Positions 1-8,409 of a DNA stretch of 64,000 nucleotides are shown here, piece after piece. Position numbers and translations under genes: made by a program. How positions within the stretch are numbered: the stretch's first letter is position 1; every line of letters begins with the position of its first letter. The DNA is from Fodinicola acaciae. Its GTDB lineage: Bacteria; Actinomycetota; Actinomycetes; Mycobacteriales; HKI-0501. The notes under the pieces are model-generated. The model saw only the letters and a list, made by a program, of their open reading frames with translations. It had not been told where the DNA came from and ran no database searches. Location: assembly GCF_010993745.1 (NCBI RefSeq), contig NZ_WOTN01000002.1:744001-808000 (forward strand), written 5' to 3'.

Positions 1-66
1 TACAAGGAATCCGGTTATGGTCGCGAGGGCGGCCGGCACGGTCTGGAGGCTTACCTCAATGTCTGA
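1..66 (+). CDS. aldehyde dehydrogenase, C-terminal end only (5' partial)
   Basis: Reading frame 1 enters from the left edge and stops at TGA 64-66. The visible peptide (YKESGYGREGGRHGLEAYL) is the characteristic C-terminus of NAD(P)-dependent aldehyde dehydrogenases. The gene body, including the catalytic Cys, lies outside the window. The next gene starts at ATG 59 inside this gene's last codons (8-bp overlap), so the two are probably translationally coupled. In many actinomycetes a deoC plus two aldehyde dehydrogenases form such a cluster; here that is inference because deoC is not visible. Confidence 0.8.
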   Translation, partial: YKESGYGREGGRHGLEAYLNV

Positions 67-925
67 CCGGTTGGCCGTACGCAAGACATACAAGCTCTAC
101 GTGGGTGGGAAATTTCCGCGCAGTGAGTCGGGCCGGAGCTACGTCGTGACTGACCACAAAGGACGGTTCGCCGCCAACGCCGCACTCGGCTCGCGCAAGG
201 ACGCCCGCGACGCCGTTTTGGCCGCACGCAAGGCCGTCGCCGGTTGGTCCGGCGCGACCGCGTACAACCGCGGCCAGGTGCTCTATCGCGTCGCCGAGAT
301 GCTGGAAGGCCGCCGCGCGCAGTTCGTCGAGGACGTCGTGACGGCCGAAGGCATCGCGCGGTCGAAGGCGGAGTCCACTGTGGACGCCGCGATCGACCGG
401 TGGGTCTGGTATGCCGGCTGGACCGACAAGATCGCGCAGATCGTCGGCGGCGCCAACCCGGTCGCCGGACCGTTCTTCAACCTGTCGACACCGGAAGCGA
501 CCGGAGTCGTCGCGATCCTGGCGCCGCAGTCGTCGTCTTTGCTCGGCCTGGTCAGCGTTCTCGCGCCGGCGATCACCACGGGCAACGCCGTTGTGCTGGT
601 GGCCAGCGAAAACCGACCACTGCCGGCGATCACGTTGGCCGAGGTGCTGGCGACCTCCGACGTGCCAGGCGGTGTCGTCAACGTCCTCACCGGTCGTACG
701 GCCGAAATCGCGCCATGGCTGGCGTCGCACGCCGACGTGAACGCGATCGACCTCACCGGCGCGCCAGCGGAACTGGCCGTCGATCTGGAGGTTTCCGCCG
801 CCGACACGCTGAAACGCGTCGTACGCCGGCCGTCCGCCGAGCCGGACTGGACGGCCGAGCCAGGCATCGACCGGCTGACCACCTTCCTGGAGACGAAAAC
901 CGTCTGGCATCCGATCGGCGTTTAG
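59..925 (+). CDS. short aldehyde dehydrogenase-like protein lacking the catalytic half
   Basis: This 288-aa protein matches the N-terminal NAD-binding half of aldehyde dehydrogenases (YKLYVGGKFPRSESGR near the start, then KAVAGWSG and an ILAPQSSSL segment). It stops at about residue 288, before the region that would carry the conserved Glu and the nucleophilic Cys. A full ALDH is about 480 aa, so it cannot be an ordinary active dehydrogenase by itself. I chose ATG 59 rather than an upstream ATG at 17 because 59 overlaps the stop of the preceding ALDH and gives the usual N-terminus. The coupling suggests a partner or regulatory role with the full-length enzyme, perhaps in deoxyribose or aldehyde catabolism; this is inferred. 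The TAG stop lies in a short palindromic site shared with the convergent gene. Confidence 0.75.
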   Translation: MSDRLAVRKTYKLYVGGKFPRSESGRSYVVTDHKGRFAANAALGSRKDARDAVLAARKAVAGWSGATAYNRGQVLYRVAEMLEGRRAQFVEDVVTAEGIARSKAESTVDAAIDRWVWYAGWTDKIAQIVGGANPVAGPFFNLSTPEATGVVAILAPQSSSLLGLVSVLAPAITTGNAVVLVASENRPLPAITLAEVLATSDVPGGVVNVLTGRTAEIAPWLASHADVNAIDLTGAPAELAVDLEVSAADTLKRVVRRPSAEPDWTAEPGIDRLTTFLETKTVWHPIGV

Positions 926-945
926 GATCCGAAACAGGCCCTAAC
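922..945. repeat. imperfect palindrome between two convergent TAG stops, IS5-like end motif
   Basis: Only 15 bp separate the stop codons of the two convergent genes (TAG 923-925 on plus, TAG 941-943 on minus). On the minus strand the sequence reads GTTAGGGCCTGTTTC, nearly the same as the transposon-like end found at 50985-51002 (CTAGGGTCTGTTTCAAAG). It could be the scar of an IS5-family insertion at a YTAR target, or a compact bidirectional terminator. Confidence 0.45.
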
Positions 946-1555
946 AGCGGTCACGCAAGATGGCGACGCCGTCGCCTTCGAGGTCGTCGCAGAAAACTTC
1001 GCGTCCGGTCATCGCCATGATCAGCGCGATGGTCGGACCGGACACCAGCGGCCCGGAGCCGGTGGCGAAAGGACCGTCGGTCGCGGTGAGCTGGAGGCCG
1101 CGAATGCGTCCCTCGGCGAGCACGACCTGGTCGGAACCGCGGTAATAGTGGGCAAGCCGCGTCAGCGTGTCGATCGGATAGTCGCGGCGGATGCCGAGCG
1201 GCCGGCGGATGTCCTCGCCGTGCACGATCGTCTCGCCGAGCATCGCCATGACCGGCAGCGGCGGCATGGTGGTGCTGGTGATCACGCGCCGAAAACGCGC
1301 CAGCGTGTCGGCCGGTGATGTGCCGAGCTGTTCGGCGAGCCGCATTGCCACCTGTTTGTCGAAGTCGAACCGGCAGCGGATCACGCCGGCGATCCACCGC
1401 AGCGGCGTGAGACCGGCCGCCGAGGCGAGGTGCGCGAGCACTTCGCGTACGGTGAATTTTTCGCAAAGCGACCGTGTCGACCACTGCTCGTCGGTCAGCT
1501 CGGCCAGGTCGGCGGCCAGCGCGGCGCGCTCGGCGTGGATCAATGACCAGGTCAT
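941..1555 (-). CDS. DinB/maleylpyruvate isomerase-fold protein, mycothiol-dependent type
   Basis: The 204-aa product begins MTWSLIHAERAALAADLAEL and contains LCEKFTVREVLAHLA, the typical helix of the TIGR03083/MDMPI N-terminal four-helix fold with its metal-binding His. Members are annotated as mycothiol-dependent maleylpyruvate isomerase-like enzymes, but the substrate of most is unknown. Start ATG 1555 was preferred to an extension to 1654 that would overlap the divergent sigma-factor gene. It is transcribed away from that sigma gene with about 74 bp between the starts, so it could belong to its regulon (inference). A second, longer member of the same superfamily lies at 42.1-42.8 kb. Confidence 0.75.
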   Translation of the reverse strand: MTWSLIHAERAALAADLAELTDEQWSTRSLCEKFTVREVLAHLASAAGLTPLRWIAGVIRCRFDFDKQVAMRLAEQLGTSPADTLARFRRVITSTTMPPLPVMAMLGETIVHGEDIRRPLGIRRDYPIDTLTRLAHYYRGSDQVVLAEGRIRGLQLTATDGPFATGSGPLVSGPTIALIMAMTGREVFCDDLEGDGVAILRDRC

Positions 1556-1629
1556 TTCGGTACGTCCCCTGTCGCATCGGCATCGCTCGTCAACGGTAGG
1601 ACCGTGCGGATGCGGCAGAATCGTCGGTT

Positions 1630-2607
1630 GTGGACGAAGATCTCGAACTGGCACGCGACGGCGACGAGGCCGCCTTCACCCGGCTGGTGGAGCCGTTGCG
1701 TCGCGAGCTGCACGCGCACTGCTATCGGATGCTTGGTTCGAGCCACGATGCCGACGACGCGTTGCAGGACACGCTTTTGCGCGCTTGGCGGGGATTCGCG
1801 CGTTTCGAAGGCCGCAGTGCCGTGCGATCGTGGTTCTACACGGTGGCGACTCGGGTTTGTCTCGACGCGGTCGCCGCGCGCGGCCGGCGCGCGTTGCCGG
1901 TCGATCTTGGCCCGTCCAGCGAGGCGGCGGTGGTGGACGACGCGCCGCTGACGGAGGTCGCCTGGCTCGGTCCCTATCCGGACGCCGGCCTGGAGGCCGA
2001 GCAGCGCGAGGCCGTCGAGCTGGCCTTCGTCGCCGCTTTGCAACACCTGCCGGGAAACCAGCGCGCCGCCCTGCTGCTTTTCGAGGTGCTCGGTTTCTCG
2101 GCGGCGGAAATCGCGGGAATCATGAAGACGTCGACCGCGTCTGTGAACTCCGCTCTTGCCCGCGCACGCAGGGTCGTCGCGGAGAAGGCGCCTTCGCTTA
2201 CGCAGCAACAAAACTCGCGTGAGATCGGTGACACCCGGATGCGTGCGGTCGTCGCCACGTTCAGCGCCGCGTTGGAGCGCGGCGACGCGGATGCGTTGGT
2301 GGCTCTGCTCACCGAGGATGTCACGTGGTCGATGCCGCCGCTGCCGCACTGGTACGGCGGCCGGCAGGCGGTCATGGACTTCGCCGTACGCGTGCCGCTG
2401 ACCGCCTGTGGAGCCTGGCGGGTGCGGCCGGCCGGCGTGAACGGACAGCCGGCGGTTTGTTGCTATCTCCGGAAAAGTCCGGGCGGCGCGTACGATGCCT
2501 GGTCGGTCAACGTGCTGACGCTCCGCGACGACCGGATCGCCGCGATCACGTCCTTCCTGGAACCGAGCTATTTCCCCGACTTCGGGCTGCCGGCCGCGGT
2601 TTCCTGA
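1630..2607 (+). CDS. ECF RNA polymerase sigma factor with SnoaL-like C-terminal domain
   Basis: The 325-aa protein starts at GTG 1630. Residues about 10-75 hold sigma region 2 (AHCYRMLGSSHDADDALQDT, then WFYTVATRVCLD). Residues about 125-180 hold region 4 (LQHLPGNQRAALLLFEVLGF followed by the SAAEIAGIMKTSTASVNSAL helix-turn-helix). The last 120 residues form a SnoaL/NTF2-like domain (VVATFSAALERGDADALVAL). This layout is typical of the SigG/SigJ-like ECF group in actinobacteria, where the extra domain is thought to control activity without a classical anti-sigma factor. No anti-sigma gene is adjacent. The 3' end overlaps the convergent hydrolase gene by 40 bp. Confidence 0.9.
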   Translation: MDEDLELARDGDEAAFTRLVEPLRRELHAHCYRMLGSSHDADDALQDTLLRAWRGFARFEGRSAVRSWFYTVATRVCLDAVAARGRRALPVDLGPSSEAAVVDDAPLTEVAWLGPYPDAGLEAEQREAVELAFVAALQHLPGNQRAALLLFEVLGFSAAEIAGIMKTSTASVNSALARARRVVAEKAPSLTQQQNSREIGDTRMRAVVATFSAALERGDADALVALLTEDVTWSMPPLPHWYGGRQAVMDFAVRVPLTACGAWRVRPAGVNGQPAVCCYLRKSPGGAYDAWSVNVLTLRDDRIAAITSFLEPSYFPDFGLPAAVS

Positions 2608-3455
2608 GCCTGTGCCGCCGCATCGACCAGCGTACGCGCCAACTCGGCTGGATGGACCAGCGCTTTGAGGTGGCTGCTCCGGATCGCGCGTACGTCGAAC
2701 GGATTGTCCGGCGTGAGCCGGTCGGCCTCCGCGATGAACCTGTCCTGCAGCGCGATCGGCACGTCTTTGTCTTCGGTGAGCCGCACGTACGTCCGCGGGA
2801 TGCGTCCCCAGGTGCCGGCCTGGGCGCGGTCGTCGGCGCCACCAACGTCCAGGTTTTCGTCCGTGTCCATGACATTGATGAACGCCCGCACCTCGTCGTC
2901 GGTGCCGTCGGCGAACAATGCCGCTCGCAGCGCCGAAATCTCGTCAGGGCCGGCGGCGCGCCAGTTGATCCGGATCGCACCGATCTCGGCCGGATCCGCG
3001 GCGGCCAACGACATCACGCCGACCAGCGGATTGGGGCCGTGTTCCGGCTCCTGCTCGTACTCGCGTGGGGTGAGATCGACACAACACCATGCCGACACGT
3101 AGACGATCCGCGAAACCAGCTCGGGGACGGCGTTGCCGACACCGGTGATCGTGAGCCCGCCGCGGCTGTGACCGACCAGGACCACCGGCCCGTGTGCGGC
3201 GACCTGGCGGACGGTTTCCACGACGTGGCCGACATTGTCGGCCAGCCGTACGTCTGCCAGCGGCGAGGCGACGGTCGCGAGCACGGCCGGATCCTGCGGC
3301 ACCTGATATGCCGCCGGTATGGCCGGCGGAAAACCGTGTCCCGGCAGGTCAACGGCGAGCGAACGGTGGCCGAGCAGTGCCAGCTCGCGTTGCAACGGCA
3401 GCCAACTGGCGGAATTGCAGAAAGCGCCGTGCACAAGGACAAAAATCGGTGTCAT
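2568..3455 (-). CDS. alpha/beta hydrolase
   Basis: This 295-aa cytoplasmic protein has the alpha/beta-hydrolase signature: FVLVHGAFCNSASW near residue 5 (oxyanion loop), LAVDLPGHG at about 33, and the nucleophile elbow VLVGHSRGG with Ser97. A C-terminal HLKALVHPAE segment may supply the catalytic His region. There is no signal peptide. The substrate is unknown; close relatives are annotated as esterases. It converges with the sigma-factor gene, overlapping its last 40 bp, and lies downstream of the methyltransferase on the same strand with an 82-bp gap. Confidence 0.8.
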   Translation of the reverse strand: MTPIFVLVHGAFCNSASWLPLQRELALLGHRSLAVDLPGHGFPPAIPAAYQVPQDPAVLATVASPLADVRLADNVGHVVETVRQVAAHGPVVLVGHSRGGLTITGVGNAVPELVSRIVYVSAWCCVDLTPREYEQEPEHGPNPLVGVMSLAAADPAEIGAIRINWRAAGPDEISALRAALFADGTDDEVRAFINVMDTDENLDVGGADDRAQAGTWGRIPRTYVRLTEDKDVPIALQDRFIAEADRLTPDNPFDVRAIRSSHLKALVHPAELARTLVDAAAQAQETAAGSPKSGK

Positions 3456-3537
3456 GCCGCCGATCCTATCCGTCGTGTTTCTCGGTCCGTACGGCCCGGA
3501 ATCCGCGCCGGCGATAGTCTCCAGCAGCCGTCGATTC

Positions 3538-4167
3538 TCAGTGGCGTCGTGCGAAAAGAATCGCTCCTGGCGTGGGCTTGTCGGGATCCAGCAGCAGTTG
3601 CGCCTCGATCTGGAAGCCGGCGTTTCGCAGCCAGTCTGCCACTTTCTCCGGCGGTCGGTGATGGACGTCGATCCTCATCGGATGGCCGCCATAGCCCTGG
3701 GTCTTGTGGCGCGTCTCGTCGCCGACGTGAAACCCGATCTGCAGTGCGCCACCCGCGCGCAACACTCGGTGGAAATGTTTCATGACGATCGGCACCTCGT
3801 CGTCGGGGACGTGAATCAACGACCACCACGAGATCAGGCCGGCAACCGAGCCGTCGGCGAGATCCAGGTCGGTCATCGAGCCAACCTCGAACCGCACGCC
3901 AGGATGTTCGCGTTGTGCTGTCCGGACCATGCCAGGGGACAGGTCGATGCCGAACGCGTCGACACCGAGGTCGCGCAGGTGAGCGGTGATGTGACCGGGA
4001 CCGCACCCGACGTCGGCGACCGGGCCGCCACCGTCTGCCAGCACTTTTTCCGCGAACAACGCCAAAGCCGCGCGCAGGTATGGCCGGCTGGCCATGGCGT
4101 CGCGGAGCATGTCGGCATAGCTCTCCGCGACCGTGTCGTAGGAGTCCCTCGTGTCGGTCAGCCACAT
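3538..4167 (-). CDS. class I SAM-dependent methyltransferase
   Basis: The 209-aa protein carries the Rossmann-fold motif I VADVGCGPGHIT (residues 50-61), then FGIDLSPGMV for the acidic loop and a GLISWWSLIHVPDDEVP stretch typical of Methyltransf_11/25 enzymes. It begins MWLTDTRDSYDTVAESYADM, the common N-terminus of actinobacterial small-molecule methyltransferases. The acceptor is unknown. It sits just downstream of two strong hairpins (4178-4275), so it probably has its own promoter or depends on readthrough past them. Confidence 0.85.
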   Translation of the reverse strand: MWLTDTRDSYDTVAESYADMLRDAMASRPYLRAALALFAEKVLADGGGPVADVGCGPGHITAHLRDLGVDAFGIDLSPGMVRTAQREHPGVRFEVGSMTDLDLADGSVAGLISWWSLIHVPDDEVPIVMKHFHRVLRAGGALQIGFHVGDETRHKTQGYGGHPMRIDVHHRPPEKVADWLRNAGFQIEAQLLLDPDKPTPGAILFARRH

Positions 4168-4177
4168 GCCGGAAAGC

Positions 4178-4275
4178 CTAGCCCGGGTGTTTCACGCACC
4201 CCGCATGAAACACCCGGGCTAGTCGCCGCAACGCCTCGTTACTGGCATCTGGCGCCAGTAACGAGGCGTTGCGGC
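4178..4275. terminator. two tandem perfect inverted repeats downstream of the chitinase operon
   Basis: Hairpin 1 pairs 4178-4194 with 4206-4222 (17 bp perfect, 11-nt loop). Hairpin 2 pairs 4225-4246 with 4254-4275 (22 bp perfect, 7-nt loop). They start 10 bp past the chitinase stop codon on the minus strand and end just before the methyltransferase start. There is no U-tract. Position suggests a strong transcription barrier or mRNA 3' stabiliser. The length and perfection are unusual for a simple terminator. Confidence 0.8.
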
Positions 4276-4284
4276 AGAATGATG

Positions 4285-6225
4285 TCAGGACAGGGTGATG
4301 TCGTCGGCGTAGTACGTGCCGGTGCCATACCAGCCGTGCAGATAGACGGTGACCGAGCCGGCCGAGCCGCTGTTGAACGACACGGTCAGCTGTTGCCACG
4401 CGCCGCCGGTGGTGGCCCAGGTGGACGCGCCTGCGGTGATGCCGAGATAGGTGTTGCTGCCGTTCACCCAGCCCTTCAGCGTGTACGCGGTGTTCGGCTG
4501 GACGGTGATGGTTTGCGTACACTGCGCGGTGTCGCTGCTGGTCGGCGTCGCGGACAGCGCGTACGTGCCGCTGTGCTTCGTCGTGTTTTGTACGCCGCCA
4601 CCTGAACAGGTCCACGGCGACAGGCTGCCGCTCTCGAAGTTTCCGTTGGACAGCACGGTAACCGGCGGCGTCGGACTCGAGGTTGGACTGACGGTCGGAC
4701 TCGGCGACGGACTGCCGGTCGGTGTTGGTGTCGGACTCTGCGTCGGCGGCGCCGAGCAGTTCGACGGCGCCGATCCGTTGGTCGCGGTCACCGCCGCGTT
4801 GAACAGCGTGGTCGCCGGATCCAGGTCATAGAGCGAGAACATCATCGTCCCACCCATTCCGTTGCAGTGCAGGTAATCCGCCTTCGCCTGGATCGACTGC
4901 TTGCTCTCGCCCGACCAGAAATTCGTGCCGTCGTAGAAATACGAGGCCTTCGCCGCGTCGTCCCAGTAGGTGACACTCGGATTGTCCACCACACCGGAAA
5001 GTTCCTTGTACATCCGGATGCCGGCGACGTTTCCGGAGTTGGGCGCGCCGGGCGCCGGACCGGACGCCGGTTGGAACAGGCCGTGGTTGCCGCCGGCCGC
5101 CACGCCGGTCCAGCCGCGGTAATAGAACGGCACTCCCATGTTGAGCTTGGCGGCCGGAAAACCGCCGGGAATGCCATATTGCGCGTCGCCGGCCGTGTAC
5201 GCCTTGATCGCCTCGTCGATCGAGTATTTGGCGTTGCCTGGCGGCACCGGCGTCATCGGGTCGTTCGGTCCGGAATAGATCGGCGACTGGTGGTTGGTCG
5301 GACCGGTCGCCTCCCAGCCGCCGTGCATGTCGTAGGTCATGACATCGGCGAACGTGAGATATTGCCCGATCTTGTCGGTCTCCACGTTCCTGATTTTGTC
5401 CTGCCCGGCCGACACGGCCGCGGTCAGCGCGTACGTTTTGCCGTCAGCGGCGCCTTGTGCGTTGAGCTGCGAGCGAAACTCGGCCAGCAGCAAGGTGAAG
5501 TCTTGCTTGTCCGCGGCACTGGCGTGATTGCCGAGGTGTCCGCCGCCACCGGGATATTCCCAGTCGATGTCGAAGCCGTCGAACAGCCCCTTGGCCGTGC
5601 CGTCACCGCCATAGCCGCCCTGTGCCGGCAGGTTTCCCTTGATGAACATGGAAATGCACGACGACACGAGCTTCTTGCGCGAGGCGTCGGTGGCGGCGGC
5701 GTCGGAGAAGAACTTCGAATACGTCCAGCCGCCGAGCGACATCAGGATCTTCAGGTGCGGATATTTCTTCTTCAGCTTGAGCAGCTGGTTGAAGTTGCCG
5801 GCGATCGGCTGGTTCCACACGTCGCCGACACCATCGACGCTGATGTCCGCACCGAAGGACTTCTGGTAGTCGGCGAACGCGTCGCCGGCTCCGTCACCGG
5901 CGTTCGGGTCGTTTTCGTCCTGCGACGCCGCTTTGGTCGCCTCGAAACAGGTCAGGTCGGTCGGATGGACGTTGGCGAAGTCGTACAACAGATAGTCGAG
6001 CTTGCCGGCGATCCCTTGTGTGTCGAGGTTTTTCGGATAGAACGCGTTCTGGTAGATCGACCACTGGTCGAAGTAGGCGACCTTGATGCCGCCGTTGGTC
6101 GCCGGCGCTCCGGTGGTGTTGGCGGTCGCTGGTTTCGCGCTGCCCAAGACGATCGTCGTGATGGCCAGCAGCGCGGCGGCGCCAAACGCTGCCGTCGCGA
6201 TGGCCATGCGTTTGTGCGTACGCAT
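4285..6225 (-). CDS. secreted GH18 chitinase with C-terminal carbohydrate-binding module
   Basis: The 646-aa protein has a signal peptide (residues 1-35, hydrophobic core AFGAAALLAITTIVLG). A GH18 domain (about 46-485) shows LMSLGGW at 161-167 and the catalytic DGFDIDWEYPG at 216-226, with Glu223 as acid. A Ser/Thr/Pro linker (about 490-521, PTPTPTGSPSPSP) leads to a beta-sandwich module at 522-646 (SNGNFESGSLSPW through YYADDITLS) resembling CBM4/9/16-type modules. It should cleave beta-1,4-GlcNAc links in chitin outside the cell. It is the second gene of an operon; the upstream chitinase ends 17 bp before it. Two hairpins follow it. Confidence 0.95.
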   Translation of the reverse strand: MRTHKRMAIATAAFGAAALLAITTIVLGSAKPATANTTGAPATNGGIKVAYFDQWSIYQNAFYPKNLDTQGIAGKLDYLLYDFANVHPTDLTCFEATKAASQDENDPNAGDGAGDAFADYQKSFGADISVDGVGDVWNQPIAGNFNQLLKLKKKYPHLKILMSLGGWTYSKFFSDAAATDASRKKLVSSCISMFIKGNLPAQGGYGGDGTAKGLFDGFDIDWEYPGGGGHLGNHASAADKQDFTLLLAEFRSQLNAQGAADGKTYALTAAVSAGQDKIRNVETDKIGQYLTFADVMTYDMHGGWEATGPTNHQSPIYSGPNDPMTPVPPGNAKYSIDEAIKAYTAGDAQYGIPGGFPAAKLNMGVPFYYRGWTGVAAGGNHGLFQPASGPAPGAPNSGNVAGIRMYKELSGVVDNPSVTYWDDAAKASYFYDGTNFWSGESKQSIQAKADYLHCNGMGGTMMFSLYDLDPATTLFNAAVTATNGSAPSNCSAPPTQSPTPTPTGSPSPSPTVSPTSSPTPPVTVLSNGNFESGSLSPWTCSGGGVQNTTKHSGTYALSATPTSSDTAQCTQTITVQPNTAYTLKGWVNGSNTYLGITAGASTWATTGGAWQQLTVSFNSGSAGSVTVYLHGWYGTGTYYADDITLS

Positions 6226-6242
6226 TTTCCGACCTCCTCTTC

Positions 6243-7439
6243 TCAGCAGGTGCCGTCGTCGGCCCAGACACCGGCGGGACCGCCTGGCGTGTCACCGTAG
6301 GTCCACCATTTCGCGTGCCATTTGTGGCCGTTGTACGAAACGATCGCTCCGCCGTTGTATGCGGTGGTCGCGCTCCAGGCCGCCGCGGTGCAGGTGCCGC
6401 CAGGCGGCTGCGAGGTCGGCGGTGCCGTCGTCGGTGGCGTGGTCGGAGGTGTGGCACCGGCGAACTGCGTCGAGAATTTGGTGAAGTCCCAGGGATTCTG
6501 CGTGACGCTGCTGCAGACACCGGAGGTCTGGCCGTTGTTGTCCGGCGGGTTGCACTGCCGGTCGCGGTTGACTGACCAGAAGGTGAAGCGTGCCAGGCCG
6601 TGGCCGGTGGCGTAGCTCAGTACGGACTGGAAATCGGCCTGCCGGAAGTACTCGCCGGTGTCGGACCGGCCGTTCATCAGCGACACACCTTCGTGCGCGT
6701 ACGCGAAAGTGCTGTCCCAGCCCAGGTGCGACATGAGCAGGCCGTGGAAGTTTTCCGCCGCGGAGATCTGGTCGGCGGCGCCGTTGAAGCCGCCGTCGAA
6801 CGGCATGATCGAGAAATTGTCCGGCGTGAACGCCAGACCCTTGGCCTTGTCCAGCAGTTGGGTGCCAAACCAGCCGGTCCCGGCCGCGGTGGCCGGCATC
6901 GTCACCGAGACGTAAAGGCCGGGGTTGTTGCGCTGCAGGATTTGTGCGGCGCCAAGCTCGTTGTTGACCGCCGCGTCGTTCTCGTACTCCGGCTCCTCCA
7001 GGTCGAAGTCGATCGCGTGCAGGCCGTATTTCGTGATCACCTGCTGGTACGCGGAGGCCGTCGCCGCCGGTGTGCCGCAGGTCTGGCCGAGCTTCGTGCC
7101 GCCGTATCCACCGATCGACACCGAAACATCTCCGCCTTTGCCGCGGATCGTGCTGATCACCGCACCGGCCGCGGTGTCGGTGGAAATCGGCGAGTTTCCA
7201 TCCCACGACGGCGTGCAGCCGCCGGAGTCGAGGATGAACGCCAGCTGGAAAGCCTTCTGGCCGGTGGCGTCCATCACCGCGGCGACATCCGGCGGACTGT
7301 TGTCCTCCGGCATCACGTACGGCGCGGACGCATACCAGTTGCTGGTGAGCGCGGCGCTGGCCGGCTGGCCGAGGATGACGAGCGCGGTCGCGGCTAACGC
7401 GGCGGCCGAGCCCACGGCAGCAGTTTTCCATGCACGCAT
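6243..7439 (-). CDS. secreted GH18-family chitinase with CBM5/12 domain
   Basis: This 398-aa protein starts at ATG 7439 (MRAWKTAAVGSAAALAATAL), giving a clean signal peptide cleaved after ASA near residue 29; an in-frame ATG further upstream would hide it. The catalytic domain includes VSVSIGGYGG (about 105-114) and AIDFDLEEPE, where D144, D146 and E148 match the DxDxE core; the first Asp of the usual DxxDxDxE is His here. A Pro/Thr linker (about 331-347) leads to a CBM5/12 chitin-binding module (349-398, aromatic KWHAKWWTYGDTPGG). It leads the operon with the larger chitinase, and the two probably act together on chitin. Confidence 0.92.
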   Translation of the reverse strand: MRAWKTAAVGSAAALAATALVILGQPASAALTSNWYASAPYVMPEDNSPPDVAAVMDATGQKAFQLAFILDSGGCTPSWDGNSPISTDTAAGAVISTIRGKGGDVSVSIGGYGGTKLGQTCGTPAATASAYQQVITKYGLHAIDFDLEEPEYENDAAVNNELGAAQILQRNNPGLYVSVTMPATAAGTGWFGTQLLDKAKGLAFTPDNFSIMPFDGGFNGAADQISAAENFHGLLMSHLGWDSTFAYAHEGVSLMNGRSDTGEYFRQADFQSVLSYATGHGLARFTFWSVNRDRQCNPPDNNGQTSGVCSSVTQNPWDFTKFSTQFAGATPPTTPPTTAPPTSQPPGGTCTAAAWSATTAYNGGAIVSYNGHKWHAKWWTYGDTPGGPAGVWADDGTC

Positions 7440-7656
7440 GGGCTGCTCCTTTGCGGTGGTCGAAGGGTCAGGACGAGTGGCCGCAGGAGTTGTCACAACC
7501 TGTTAAGACTGGATATGACAGGTCATACGATCGCACCGATGGCCCTGGTAGAGAAGGGTTCGCATGCTTGAATGGCCGGATCCGGCCAATCGGCCTGTCG
7601 CGGTGTCGTCAATCCTGGTGACGACGCGGCGGCATGGTGACTGTCACGATGCCGGC

Positions 7657-8409
7657 ATGAGATTCGAGTCGAAGGTCATCCTCGTCACCGGCGGCAGTTC
7701 CGGAGCCGGAAAGGCGATCGTCGAGCGGTTGGCGTCCGAGGGCGCCGCCGTCGTGATCGGCGCTCGTCGCAAGGAAGCCGGCGACGCGCTCGCCGAGCGA
7801 ATCCGTTCTGGCGGCGGAAAAGCCGTGTTCGTACCGGCCGACGTGACCGTCGAGGCCGACGCGCAGGCCCTGGTACGCGCCGCGATGGACGAGTTCGGAC
7901 GGCTCGACGGCGCGGTCAACAATGCCGGCGGGGTCGAGGCGATGGGTCCGATCCCCGGCATCTCCGAGCGGGCCTGGCGCGCCGAGCTCGACCTGAACCT
8001 GACCAGTGTGTTTTTCGGCCTGAAACACCAGATCCCGGCCATCACGGCGTCCGGCGGCGGTGCGGTCGTCAACAACGCGTCGAGCCTTGCGGTCGTCGGC
8101 GCCGGCGGCATGGGTGCCTACACGGCGGCAAAACACGGTGTGGTCGGCCTGACGAAGGTGGCGGCGTTGGAGTCGGCGCCGTCGGTACGCGTCAACGCCA
8201 TGATCACCCACGCCATCGACACGCCACTTTTCCGTGGCATGGCAGGCGGAAACGAGGAGGTCATCGCGCAGGTCGCGTCGACCATCCCGGCGCGGCGGCT
8301 CTGCGAACCGGCCGAGGTCGCGGCACTCGCGGCGTTTTTGCTGAGCGAAGAGGCGCCTTTCGCCACCGGTGCGGCGATTGCTGTCGACGGCGGCTACACC
8401 GCGGCCTGA
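7657..8409 (+). CDS. SDR-family NAD(P)-dependent oxidoreductase
   Basis: The 250-aa protein is a classical short-chain dehydrogenase: TGGSSGAG at residues 11-18 binds the cofactor, NNAGG begins at 88, Ser142/143 and YTAAK (Tyr155, Lys159) form the catalytic set, and the C-terminus has the usual AAFLLSEEAPFATG..VDGGY. ATG 7657 was chosen because the Rossmann strand starts immediately after it; an in-frame ATG at 7564 adds 31 non-conserved residues. The substrate is unknown. The last 16 bp overlap the convergent acetyltransferase gene. Confidence 0.9.
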   Translation: MRFESKVILVTGGSSGAGKAIVERLASEGAAVVIGARRKEAGDALAERIRSGGGKAVFVPADVTVEADAQALVRAAMDEFGRLDGAVNNAGGVEAMGPIPGISERAWRAELDLNLTSVFFGLKHQIPAITASGGGAVVNNASSLAVVGAGGMGAYTAAKHGVVGLTKVAALESAPSVRVNAMITHAIDTPLFRGMAGGNEEVIAQVASTIPARRLCEPAEVAALAAFLLSEEAPFATGAAIAVDGGYTAA

